Origin: Poteriospumella lacustris
Lineage: Eukaryota; Sar; Chrysophyceae; Chromulinales; Dinobryaceae
Assembly: GCA_008000375.1 (NCBI GenBank)
Contig: SMOI01000125.1
Location: forward strand, 1 to 20,791
Length of the DNA: 20,791 nt
Reading direction: 5' to 3'
Of this stretch, positions 1 through 10,800 are shown one piece after another. The notes beneath the pieces were generated by a model that saw nothing but the letters and a program-made list of their open reading frames with translations, ran no database searches and was not told the DNA's origin. Numbering within the stretch: position 1 is the stretch's first letter; the number at the start of each line of letters is the position of its first letter. A program made the translations under genes and the position numbers.

Positions 1-295
1 GTCTTGCACCTGGTTCCGCCGTCGCCCCACATCGTTTCACTCTTTTGGAGCCATCGAGGACACTTCCGGTGGCCGTAATATCGTTGTATTCTTCTGTGTT
101 CTGTGTGTGCGTTGTGCGTGTGCGTGTGTACGCTCGTTGTTTTTCTGTTTTCTTATGTGTGGAATCCACAACCCGCGATCCCCCCCCCCCCGCCATCGTT
201 TTTCTTTGTCGCAGGGGATCTCGAGGGTTGGCGGTGTGAAGCCGTCGCTTTTCTTCACGTATACCTGCCTACCTACCCACCAACCTCTATATCGC

Positions 296-318
296 CACGT
301 GCACGTCACGTGCACGTG
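296..318. repeat. 23-bp palindrome built of CACGTG motifs
   Basis: Two 11-nt arms, CACGTGCACGT and its reverse complement, flank a single central C. The palindrome contains three CACGTG hexamers (296, 307, 313). CACGTG is the classical E-box/G-box core bound by bHLH and some bZIP factors. Whether this element is regulatory is unknown, because no gene start is identified nearby. Confidence 0.6.
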
Positions 319-564
319 TGTTCGCATGCCGTCTGTTTTCTCTGTTTGGTTTCTGTTTTTCTTTCTCGCTATTTGGGCATTCAGTATTTCGCGCCGCAGA
401 ACGCAGTCATCACCACGATACGCCACCGTCTCCCCCATACCGCTGTGAACGTGTGGTTGACAATTTGACTGCACTCTCCACGTGCCCCGCCTTCTGCTCG
501 GCCCACTCCACGCATACAAACTTAGACATACGCATATTTATACACACGACGGTCTGTTGTCTTG

Positions 565-588
565 TCGCTGTCGCTGTCGCTGTCGCTG
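565..588 (+). repeat. Hexanucleotide repeat (TCGCTG)x4
   Basis: Four perfect tandem copies of TCGCTG are present. It is a simple microsatellite with no recognisable coding context. Confidence 0.9.
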
Positions 589-697
589 TTCTTCTGTGGT
601 CACGTCGGTATCGGGGGTCGCACCCCTGTGACCTGACGCCCCACATCGCATTAATTCGCTAAATACATGACATGACGTCTACCGATCAAACCACGTC

Positions 698-720
698 CAT
701 GGGGCGGCTTGAACCCCATG
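698..720. repeat. 7-bp stem hairpin
   Basis: CATGGGG (698-704) and CCCCATG (714-720) pair perfectly around a 9-nt loop. On the minus strand the loop begins TTCAAG, which recalls a tRNA T-loop, but no acceptor, D or anticodon arm can be fitted around it. I record it only as an inverted repeat. Confidence 0.5.
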
Positions 721-1047
721 ACAACTGTCCGTGAGTACCCAGAAGAGAGTTGCCTTATAGAAAGTGGAGAAGTGAGAGCGCGCTTACACAGGGGAGCGGG
801 AGAGAGACCAACAGACAGTCAATGAAAGATCTGGTACGTACAGGGTATGTACCGCACAGCAGGCATGTGACGACGACAGATGCGACAAAATACAGGAACC
901 ATGCGGCGTGGCGGCTCTACTGGACCTCCGAGCGGCTACTGCACCTCCGAGTATACTCGCGGGAGCAGCAGCAGCAGATGCAGCAGTAGCAGATGCAGCT
1001 GGCCGTGAAGCAACAAAAATCAAAACACACGGGGACGGGGGAGGGGT

Positions 1048-1100
1048 GCACGCTCATGGGGCACGCTCATGGGGCACGCTCAGGGACAGGGACAGGGACA
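1048..1100 (+). repeat. Short tandem repeats (13-mer and GGGACA)
   Basis: GCACGCTCATGGG occurs at 1048-1060 and 1061-1073 and partially from 1074. It runs directly into three copies of GGGACA (1083-1100). These are simple replication-slippage repeats. Confidence 0.85.
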
Positions 1101-1221
1101 GAAGAACAGGAAACTGGAAGCGGAATCATTGGCATAACCGATCACACAGGAGATCGCCGGCCTATCGGCGCAGATGGTGGCGAGGGGGTCGACGGGGGCC
1201 GACGGGGTGGGGGGCTGAGGT

Positions 1222-1243
1222 GGAGGTTGGCACGCCAACCTCC
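1222..1243. repeat. 22-bp palindrome with 10-bp arms
   Basis: GGAGGTTGGC (1222-1231) and its exact reverse complement (1234-1243) are separated by only AC. In RNA this would be a strong hairpin. It lies about 560 nt past the stop codon of the giant minus-strand gene, so it could fall in a long 3'UTR, or it may simply be a cruciform-prone DNA element. Confidence 0.6.
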
Positions 1244-1588
1244 CCCAACCCCTGCTCCGTCACAGTCGACGAGACCGGGAAAAGCAACAACGTCTGTTGA
1301 GAACAACGACGGATATGAAAGGAACGAGCAGCCGAACAGCCAGCGGTAAGCGGTGACTGCGGAGACAACAACAACATGGGGTGCTTCTTGACGTAGACAC
1401 GCATACACGTGTACGTGTAGTCTGGAATATGCAACCAAAGAGGACAGATAAAACAGGAACGATGAACGATGAACGATGCACACTCACCCCCACCCCCCGC
1501 TGGTTGCGAAGGTACATTTCGTGTCGAGTACCCCGCCGGAGAGCGAGCAACGAAAGAGAACAAGCGATGCGAGGGGGGGGCGAAAAAA

Positions 1589-1676
1589 GGAAGGAGACAG
1601 GAAGGAGACAGGAAGGAGACAGGAAGGAGACAGGAAGGAGACAGGAAGGAGACAGGAAGGAGACGGGAAGGAGGGA
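1589..1676 (+). repeat. 11-bp minisatellite, unit GGAAGGAGACA
   Basis: There are six perfect copies of GGAAGGAGACA (1589-1654), a seventh with one substitution (1655-1665) and a decayed eighth (1666-1676). The purine/pyrimidine strand asymmetry is complete apart from the C of each unit. Because 11 is not a multiple of 3, the repeat reads in all three frames and creates the Glu/Arg/Thr-rich shadow ORFs of this area. Confidence 0.95.
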
Positions 1677-1744
1677 CGGACAGAGAGGGGGTACAACTAT
1701 ATATGGGCAGAAGCAAACGACGACAGATGCATTCTTCGCGTGCA

Positions 1745-1800
1745 AACAACAACAACACCACCACCACACAAACACACAAACAAACACAAACACAAACAGA
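1745..1800 (-). other. GT-rich tract directly after the giant gene's stop
   Basis: Read on the minus strand, the bases directly after the stop codon are almost only G and T (GTTT and GTG runs). A GU-rich 3'UTR segment of this kind can take part in 3'-end formation or RNA-protein binding in eukaryotes. No canonical AATAAA is evident nearby, so the poly(A) site is not placed. The role is inference; the composition is seen directly. Confidence 0.4.
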
Positions 1801-4800
1801 TCAGTCGAAGGAAAACCGCGACGAAACGACGCCGGACGACGATGCCGATGCTTTCCCGGTGGGTGTGCGATGCAACGGAGCGTCGACATCGTCGTCCCAG
1901 TCATCGAACAGCAACGCTTTGGGATCCTCGCCGCCCTCGTCCTCGTCATTGGACTGAGACAGCGACCATTGACGATCCAGCGACGCAGGGGGTGATGACT
2001 GCGGGTCACGATGGTGAGAGGCAGCAGAACCGGATGAAGGCGACGTCGACGCAAACAAGGCCGCCCACTGCTGTGAGTCGTTCGACACCGGACTGTCCCT
2101 CCCATCTTCGCTTCCGTCGTCTTTGTCCGCCTCATCGTCATCCGCGATCCCATCCGCGATCCCATCTGCAGAACCGTCGCTGCGGCTGAAATTACTCCAC
2201 GACGCTGCGTCCAACGATAACCACGACGAGGCATCACTACGGTGACGTACAACGGCGTCCAAGGCCGACCGGGCATCCGGCCGACGGCTGCGCACATCGA
2301 CATCGCCATCAAGGCTGCGGTCATGGTCACCGGAGTCGTCCTCGTCGTCCAGCTTGACCTCGTGCGGCAGCGCCTCTTGTTCCTTGGTTCGTTTCGCCGC
2401 CTCGGCCTCCCTCAGCACGGCCGTATCCGTGCTCGCCGTGTCAACGGGATCCGTCCACGGCGTTATCAACGTCGGTTGCGCTCTGCGCATCGCAAACAAC
2501 ACACGCGCCGCCACGTAGAGCCCCCCGCCCAGGACGACGAGCCAGGTGACACTCGCGGCGATGAGATTGCCACCGACCAACGCCGGCTGCACGACCGCAA
2601 ACCACAAGAAAATCGACACGGCGACCAACACGGAGGTGCTCACGTTGAGGATCGTCTCTTGCGTACCCGCAGAGCGACGACAATACCAATCAAACACACG
2701 ACGTAGCCCACGGCGTAGCGTACGACGCAGCGTCCGACACCAACGCGTCCAACGAGACATCGTCGTGGGCAGTTCCGAGGGTGCACCCTCCTCACTGCTG
2801 CCGCCGTGGACGCTCCCGTGTCGTACGGCACGAAGACTGGCCATGTAGTCGTGACACACCAGGGCGAAACGGCTCTCTTTGACGTTGGGACGTAGCAACG
2901 CCAGGGCCACCAACGGGGAATCGGAGGCACGCAACGCTTCGTTTGGCAACGAGGACCATCCACGACGCGCGACGGCGTCTTCTGGCACCACTGATGACTG
3001 CTGCCGTGGTTGCTGCTGTGACCGCTGTTTCTGCCCCATGTGCATGGCCTGGAGATGGACAAACATCGCGACACACTGCAATACCTCGTGATGGACATAC
3101 GCGGCCAGGGCAAAGTCCAACAACAGACACTCCAAGACCTCGATGAGGAAGATCTCCGTGAACCATTCCAATGAACAAGCTCGTAAAAACGCGAATTGCC
3201 AATTCATTCCACGCATGGCCGCCTTGGAAATGATGAAATAGAACGCGCCACCATTCATCACCAGGAGAACGACCATGAACACGTATTGCCACGCTTCGTG
3301 TACGAAATACATCTCCGCATATGAACGACGAATCGTGTGTAACACGATGTTGCGCTTCTCGCGCGAGCCCGACAACGTCTCAATGGCGTCCGCCACCACC
3401 ACGTGCATCAACGACACACCAAATTCGGCATCGGACGCCAACGCCAAATGCGTTGAATGGCCACTACCACCACCGGCACCGCCGCCGCCGCCACCGCCGC
3501 CGACGCCGCCGTGGTGAGCATTGAGCATACGTCCAGAGGATGGTGGTGCCTGCGATGCCGATGACGTCGTTGTCGCCGCATTTGTGGACGGTCCCACGGC
3601 CAAGACCACCGGCATCACTGAAATAGCGGCTCGACGTCCACGTGACGGCATCGCCACGGACGTGCTGGGTGCATCCATCGGCGGCGACGATGCAGACAAA
3701 GGGTGCACCGATGACACCACCGGCGGGATCGTACCACCAATCGTTCCGGGGCGCCGTTGCTGCCGCGCGACGACCACGTGTCGACCACGTGGACCTCCCG
3801 CTCGCTCCACAGTCGAGGCCGATGTGACCCATCGTCGCCGAGCATTCATCACCGCGTCGGGGACCACCATCACCATCAGTTTGAGCTTCTCGTTATCGTC
3901 GTCGTCGGCATCGGCGTCGTTGTCGTGGTGGGTGCGGCCCTGCGGCGGGGGCTGCACGACAACGTCTGCTGCACAGGCAGCGTGGGGATACGGAGACACT
4001 GATCCTCGACCAGTCGTAGCCATACGCCACCGTGGCCAAGGCAACGACGTCGATAACCGCCACCACGGTGGCAAACGACGCGTCGGTTCTGCTGTCTCCT
4101 CAGCAACTCGCGAGGAGTCCAACGCTTGAAAGTCGACCGACGCCGTGGCACCACCAGCATCAACCGCGCCGGTCATCGGTTGCGCTTGTGCATGTCGTCT
4201 GGCTTCCGCCGCCAGGGCATCACGTCGGGCGGTGGCATTTTTGGAGAAATCCGCGTTCAGAATTTCGAAGGAAAAGTCGAGGAAAAAGTCCAAAAGGGTC
4301 GCGAAGATCGACGTGATGAAGAACGACGAAATGAACGCGACCTGCGACGAGTTCACATCGTTCAGTTGACACGGCATTACCACCTCCGCCGCCGTCGCGT
4401 CTTCCTGCGCATTGACCTCCAACTGATCGATGATTTGTCCGTGCAACGACTCCGTCACCACCGCGGCGACGGGATGCACGTTGAGCTGGGCGATCCACAG
4501 GCATCGACTTCGCCACGGATCCAACAACGACTTCCGGTACAGACAGGTGGCTTGATCCGGTTGGGCACCGCAATAGCCATCGTCCGCCGGGTATTGTAGG
4601 TCGTACAGCAGGGCCAATACAAAACAGGACATGGTCAACGCGGTGAGAACATGAATCACGTCGAGTTTACGTCGTCGTTGTTCGAGGTCAAAGGCCGCTT
4701 GCGCACGTTGTCCCTGAGATGAGTCCATCGCGGACTCTGTCGGACGGTAAGGCACGAAGAGTACTTGAACCGCCCGGAAATACAAATGACGCGTTAACAA

Positions 4801-7800
4801 CGTCGTCCGTAAGCGATACCACCAGGGTTCCGATGACACCAACGCCGGTGGCAACATCGCCACCAAATACGAATAGAAGCCATCGGATTGTTTGTCTAAC
4901 GCTCGTGCTTGGGCCTTGGTAGCCGCATGACGCCGACGTCGCGTGTGTTTCGGTGGGTTCGTCGAAGAAGGATGCTCGTGTGCCAGCGCCGCCGTATCGG
5001 TCGCCGATGTCGGTGTGATGATCGACGACAGTGGCGGTTGCTTTGTCGGGTGCACAGGCCACCACAGTCCATGCGAACGCATGTGTTGTAGACCCATGAA
5101 AACGATGCTGATTCCCCAAAAGCAGCTGAACGTCACGAAGATCACGATCGATCGACCCGCTAAATTCGCATTCAACGACGCACCGGCCAACGACACCGAC
5201 GAATCGAGTTCCCCCGTCGCGAAGGAACTGAAGGCCGCCACCGATATACGTCCATTGAGCGCCAACAACGCGGCATTGGAGGACGTATTCCCACTCTGCG
5301 TGTTGTATCCACATCGACACAGCACGGAACTGCCCGTCACTATCGCTTGGCAGTAGTCGTTGCTGGTCACGGTATTGTCCGCCAAATTCAACACACTGCA
5401 GACGTGTTTCGACACCGGACAGCTTCGCTTGACCATCGCCGCGACATCGCCAGTACAGGTGATATTCACTCGAACCTTGGACGCTTTACAGAACAACGAA
5501 ACGGTTTCGCGGACGCCGACGGAGCAATTATGCTGCAATGACGTTGGCCCCGTGTCCGGGGTATTGGTCGTCGACGAGGTGAGCGTTAAACTCGCATCAA
5601 AGGTCGGTAAGGCCAAGGAAGACTGCGATCCATTCGTCGACGCGGAAATCAATTGAATCGTGATGATATCCGACGATAACTTGGCTTGTGTCAAGGCGGC
5701 CGCGGCTGCATTGCCTCCCGTGGTCCCATTGGCAGTGGCGTTGGCTGGCAGGAACGACGACGACTTCAAACTCGAAGCGTCGAGCTGTACCAAGGAGACC
5801 ACCACACCTGCCGTTTCCGCACCTGCGGTCGTGGACAAACTAATCGAATTCGCTGAATTCGGAATCGATAGTGATACGGACGATGGCGCCGAGGAATTAT
5901 CCGACGATGACGACGACGACGGCGACCCGAAGGAAATCACCGAGAAACTCGCGGTCATGCCACCCGTCGAGATCGTGACGGTGTTTACGGTGGTAGACCC
6001 CGCCGTAGATGTACCAGCAGTCAACATACCCAACAACAACGGTGTCAGGGAATCAAAGGCTTTCGTTGCTTGATCCAGAGAGCCTTGGGCGGACGCATTG
6101 GTAGACGAACTGGACGCGAATAGATCGTTGTACACTTGATCGCGTGCCGCTTGAAGTTGCAATTCCAAGCGAAACAAATTGATGTTCGACACCAATGCTT
6201 GCCCCATCGTGAGCATACTCGGGTCCGTTCGTCGTACGACCGTTTCATTGACCTTCGATTGCAATGCCGTTACCAGCGGAATCAAGGTCACCGCTCGGAA
6301 TAATCCCGCTGCATATTGACTTCGTACATCGACCAAGACCAAGCCTCCTTGACGTAACCATACCGTGGTGGTTGGATACGTAGCATTGATCAGCTGCCAA
6401 TACGATGATAGTTGCCATCGATCGTCTGCAATTTTCGTCAATGAGACGGATCGAAACGCCGTCGATGCAGCCGACCACATATCCGCAACGGTAACACGTA
6501 CAGACACCGACGTATTCCATGGGAGCCTGGTCGCCTCCACAAAGGGTAACGCCGAAGGGTTAATCAGCTGCCACCATTGATTCAAAACGAAATAGCGATA
6601 GTCATAGGTGAGTGGATAATCACTGGAAGCATCATCCTTCCATCCGTACGCCGCCAAGTGAAACGTGGTTTGCATCGCTACCCCGGAGCGAGGGGTTACG
6701 TCCAAAATACCACCAAACGGAGGGCGATTCATGGCAATATCAAGCTCAGCGAGGGCAAGTTGGGTACCGAGAGCAACGCGAAAGGTGTACAGAACGCCCG
6801 TTGCGAATGACGAAGGGTGAAACGTGATGATTTGACTCAGCAACGTCGATGACGCCTGCACCGCGGCAACACGAGCGAGCGACTTCATATCCGCGGAGAA
6901 TGTTCCACCGCCACTGGAAGACGCCATTGACCACGACAACCCACAAGCCGTCGAATCGAGACACGATGATCGATTGACGTGAGCCTGAACAGCCCATACC
7001 ACAGCCGTCGACATCGGAACATTGCGCCACGACAAGACAGAAGAGTTCGCCACCAAATCAACACGAGGCGTTCCTTTCGCTTGCACAACGATCAACACTG
7101 TCGCATCTGCTTGCCGGTTAGACGTTCGATGGCGAACGACAACTCGCAGACGAAACATGGCACCTGCCACGGCACGTTCAGCAACACTGATGTCCACAAT
7201 GCTATTCAGCGGTGCCAACGCGGTCGATCGTACTTGGCAGAGGGAAGCCGGATCATCCACGCATTGCCATGCAAACGACAACGCACTGCCACTCCGTGCG
7301 CCAATATCGTTGTTGGCATCGTACGATTTCGAGGCATCAAATCGAATTGTGTCCCCAGCGGCGACGTAATGCGTCCGTTGACTGGGTTGCAGTACCACCG
7401 CTATCGGATCCGCCGTGACAGAGAACACCACCGGCGGACTTGTGATGCCTACTTCCACCAGGGAAACCACCGCTTGATATGTGCCATCCGCCAATAAACT
7501 GAACGACGGGAACGTCAATAGGCTTGGATCATTTGAACGACCGATACTGTGAACGGCCACTCCCGACGATGTATCGACCACCGTCCAGTTGTAGGTGAAG
7601 TTCCATCGGCGTACAGCGGACCAATCAGGTACAAGCAGCTGGCTGAATATGTGAAGCGATTTCGATCTCCAATACACCGGGTCCGTACCGCCAAGGACAA
7701 GTGAAACAGCGATGCCCCTCGAGCTATCTGGGAGAGCAACGGTGGTCTCCACACAACGTCCAGTAATGGTGCAAGCCGATGCATTGACCCGAGGTACCTG

Positions 7801-10800
7801 TTCGTCAACAGCGATGACATAAATGTTGGACATCTTCGCTGACATCGACGTGGTTCGTACGGGTGTGCGGATTGACACGTTTTGTAGAGGCCACCCCAGC
7901 GAAGCGGCGGCTAATGGGATCACCAAGGGTATGACACACGTTCGGTTCGTACTGCACAACGGCGAGCTGGCCGTTGCTGAGAATGTCAATGGTGCGATAT
8001 GGATGGATGTGTTCAGCTTCACTCCACAACCTTGCAACGTCACCGTGATGGGGTGGGCGAAGTGTCGTGGACGCATTGACTCGTAGAACAACTGTATCAC
8101 CAACGACCAACGCGACGTCCACACGCTTCGCCAAGCACCGGTCGGAAGTCCTGCGACAGTGGTTGTCAGTTGCGTTGACAGCGGCGATGGACAGACCAAC
8201 AAATCTTGCCCTAATTTGATGTTGACATTGATCGCCGCAGCTGGAAGGGAAAACTCGGCGGATAACAATGACTTGGCCGAGCTGCGCAACAAGGATATCG
8301 AAGGAACGGCAGTCGGCCGTACTGTGGGCTGACGTGAAGGTTGACTTGATGGCTGCACCGATGGTTGTCGTGACGGCTGCGTACTAGGAACATTGGTCGG
8401 CTGCCTCGTTGGCTGACTGTTCGGGTGTGAAGTGGGATACACGGATGGGAAGTTAGAAGGGCGAATTGTTGGTTGGCCAGTTGGTTGAGCCGTTGGCAAT
8501 GTTGATGGAAGCGAAGTTGGCAGTCCCGACGGAAGAATGGTTGGAATCAATGATGGTGGCGATGTTGGGTCGGCAACGGGCTGGGAGGACGGCTTCGACG
8601 ACGGTGTTCTGCTCGGGACAGTTGTTGGTGATCCACTTGGGAAAGACAACGGTGGGAAGCTCGGGTTCGACGATGGTAATGCATTCGGTGTGGGTGACGG
8701 CTGTCCAGTCGGTCGAGTCGATGGTATCGAGGAAGGTGCAGTGGAAGGCACGAACGATGGTTCAGAAGTTGGGCAACTGGATGGTGACGTCGAAGGCCTG
8801 CCGATAGGTCGCGAGCTTGGTGATATACTTGGTTGACTCGATGGGCTTAGACTCGGATGGCCTGATGGAAGAGCACTAGGCTGCTTGGAGGGCTGGCACG
8901 ATGGTTGCTGCGAAGGTGAAGACGTTGGATGCGGAAAGGGTTTACAACTTGGTTGTGCAGTCGGTTGACAAGATGGCCGTTTGGTTGGTTGCGATGACGG
9001 GGGTATTGATGGGTAAGAAGAGGGTGGCGAGGTTGGCTGACAGGATGGCTGCACGGTTGGCTTCCTGGAAGGCTGTGTCGTCGGACACGAAGTGGGTTTG
9101 AACGTAGGTTGCATCGATGGCTGTGAACTTGGTTGGCCACTGGGTTGCGATGTAGGTTGAGTCGAAGGGGATCGACTGGGTTGACCGGTGGGGTGATTGG
9201 TAGGCGGAACAGACGGCCAGGTTGACGGTGTACACGATGGTTGTGAAGATGGCTGCGAACTCGGCGGGACGGATGGCTGCGAACTCGGTTGAGCTGATGG
9301 CTGCGATGTTGGTTGGCCGCTGGGTTGCGATGTAGGTTGAGTCGAAGGGGGTCGACTGGGTTGACCGGTGGGCTGATTGGTTGGCTGAATGGATGGCTGT
9401 TGGGACGGATGCATGGTCGGTTGAACAGATGGTTGACACGATGGTTGACACGATGGTTGGCACGATGGTTGCGAAAATGGCTGTAATATTGGTTGAGTGG
9501 ACGGCTGCCGACTTGGCTGCGTCGACGGCTGGATTGATGGGTGAGATGAAGGTTGACGTGATGGCTGCGTTGTCGGACGATTGGATGGCTGACGACTTGG
9601 GTGATTTGTTGGCTGTGCTGAAGGTCTGCTGGTTGGTTGTCGAGTTGGATAACCGACGGGTTGGCTCGAAGGTTGGCTGCTTGGTTGACAGGAAGGAGAT
9701 GTGGAAGGTTTCAACGTGGGTTGACTGGAAGGTCGGAGTGAAGGTTGACTGGTTGGCCACATTGTTGGGTGCTTTGTTGGTTTCTTCGACAATAAAGACG
9801 AAGGTGAGCTCGAGGGGTGACTTGTTGGACAGACAGATGTTGGATGAAACGTCGGCCAAGTAGGAATTTGGGTGGGAGAAAACGAGGGTGCAATGGTTGG
9901 GGACACGGATGGATTCCAGGTCGGAGACGCAGTTGGGGCACAGGACGGCTGCCAAGTGGGAGAACAAGTCGGATCAGTCGTTGGTAAGGGGCTTGGTTGT
10001 ATCGAAGGAGGTGTTGAAGGAAATACCGTCGGGGCGTGCGTTGGACTTGCAGTTGGCATGTCCGACGGGGAAGCAGAAGGGTCCATGGATGGAACGAACG
10101 TTGGAGTCTGTGTTGGAGCCTGTGTTGGGGTCGCTGTGGGTATCTTGGAAGGTAATGTTGTTGGAACCACGGAAGGACATGCTGTTGGGACCATTGTTGG
10201 TTGCTCTGATGGTGAACACGATGGCGATCCTGTCGGTGCTGCCGTCGGAATAACGGTTGGGGACGCCGACGGTGCTGCAGTAGGGACTTCTGTCGGTACG
10301 TAGGTCGGTATATTGGTCGGGGAATACGATGGCGATCCTGTCGGTGCTACTGTCGGAGTTTCCGTTGGCAATACCGACGGTGTTGCAGTTGGGACTGCTG
10401 TGGGTACACAAGACGGTGTACAGGATGGTGCATACGATGGCACAACTGTCGGTGCCGCGGTGGGCACATTGGACGGCACGTAAGTCGGACTAGCAGATGG
10501 TGTTGCTGTTGGCACAAAAGAAGGAGTCGCTGTCGGAGAATATGATGGTGAAACCGATGGGGTGAAACTTGGGGCAGCGGTGGGTGCTATTGACGGTATT
10601 GCAGATACCGTGGGAAATAATGTGGGAGTGGCAGTGGGAAATTGCGTCGGGCTTGTTGTTGGGCTAGGGAAACTTGCTTTACGAATAACTGCTGAGTTTT
10701 TGACGGTTATATACAATGCACCGGTACTGTCGCCCATGATGCCTCCAATGCCATCGAAATATGCATCCCAAAGAGCCACACCATTGGTGAACTCATTGGA

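Larger units (their letters stand above)
1..1800. other. Gene-poor flank rich in simple repeats
   Basis: I see no supportable gene here. Open frames on both strands are low in complexity (Arg/His/Thr/Pro-rich), follow the simple repeats, and resemble no family I recognise. The stretch includes the 3' flank of the giant minus-strand gene that stops at 1801. It also holds an alternating purine-pyrimidine run (113-133), a run of 12 C (180-191), several CACGTG motifs (296, 307, 313, 479, 1406), short tandem repeats and three perfect or near-perfect dyads. The first 78 bases are open in frame 1 up to a TAA at 76-78 and could be the tail of a gene entering from the left, but 25 codons are too few to call. 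Confidence 0.6.
8299..10668 (-). repeat. 12-bp-period coding repeat (about 197 P-S/T-x-x units)
   Basis: This stretch encodes residues 362-1151 of the giant protein as nearly unbroken tetrapeptides beginning Pro-Ser or Pro-Thr. The N-terminal part favours Ala, Val, Ile and Thr in the variable positions (PTAAPTGSPSYS style). From roughly residue 680 the pattern changes to Gln/Arg/Ser-rich units (QPSSQPTRQPS style). Such stalks are common in stramenopile secreted proteins and are expected to be extended and O-glycosylated or hydroxylated. The 12-nt period leaves reverse frames open, which gives spurious plus-strand ORFs of Val-Gly type. Confidence 0.9.

Noticed and set aside
37-519. 160-codon minus-strand ORF in the left flank
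   Set aside because: Low-complexity Arg/His/Thr composition, crosses the C-run and GT-run, and has no recognisable motif.
698-720. Possible tRNA T-arm on the minus strand
   Set aside because: Only one stem-loop fits, with a 9-nt loop. No acceptor, D or anticodon arm could be placed around it.
1589-1676. Repeat array considered as CRISPR
   Set aside because: The units are 11 bp with no spacers and lie in a eukaryotic region. It is an ordinary minisatellite.
1381-1995. Plus-strand ORFs of about 160-240 codons across the minisatellite
   Set aside because: All three frames stay open because of the 11-bp repeat, and they run into antisense of the giant gene's tail.
9872-10303. Plus-strand ORF encoding Val-Gly-rich protein antisense to the stalk
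   Set aside because: It is the reverse reading of the 12-bp PSxxPT repeat, whose period keeps antisense frames open. The giant gene explains it fully.
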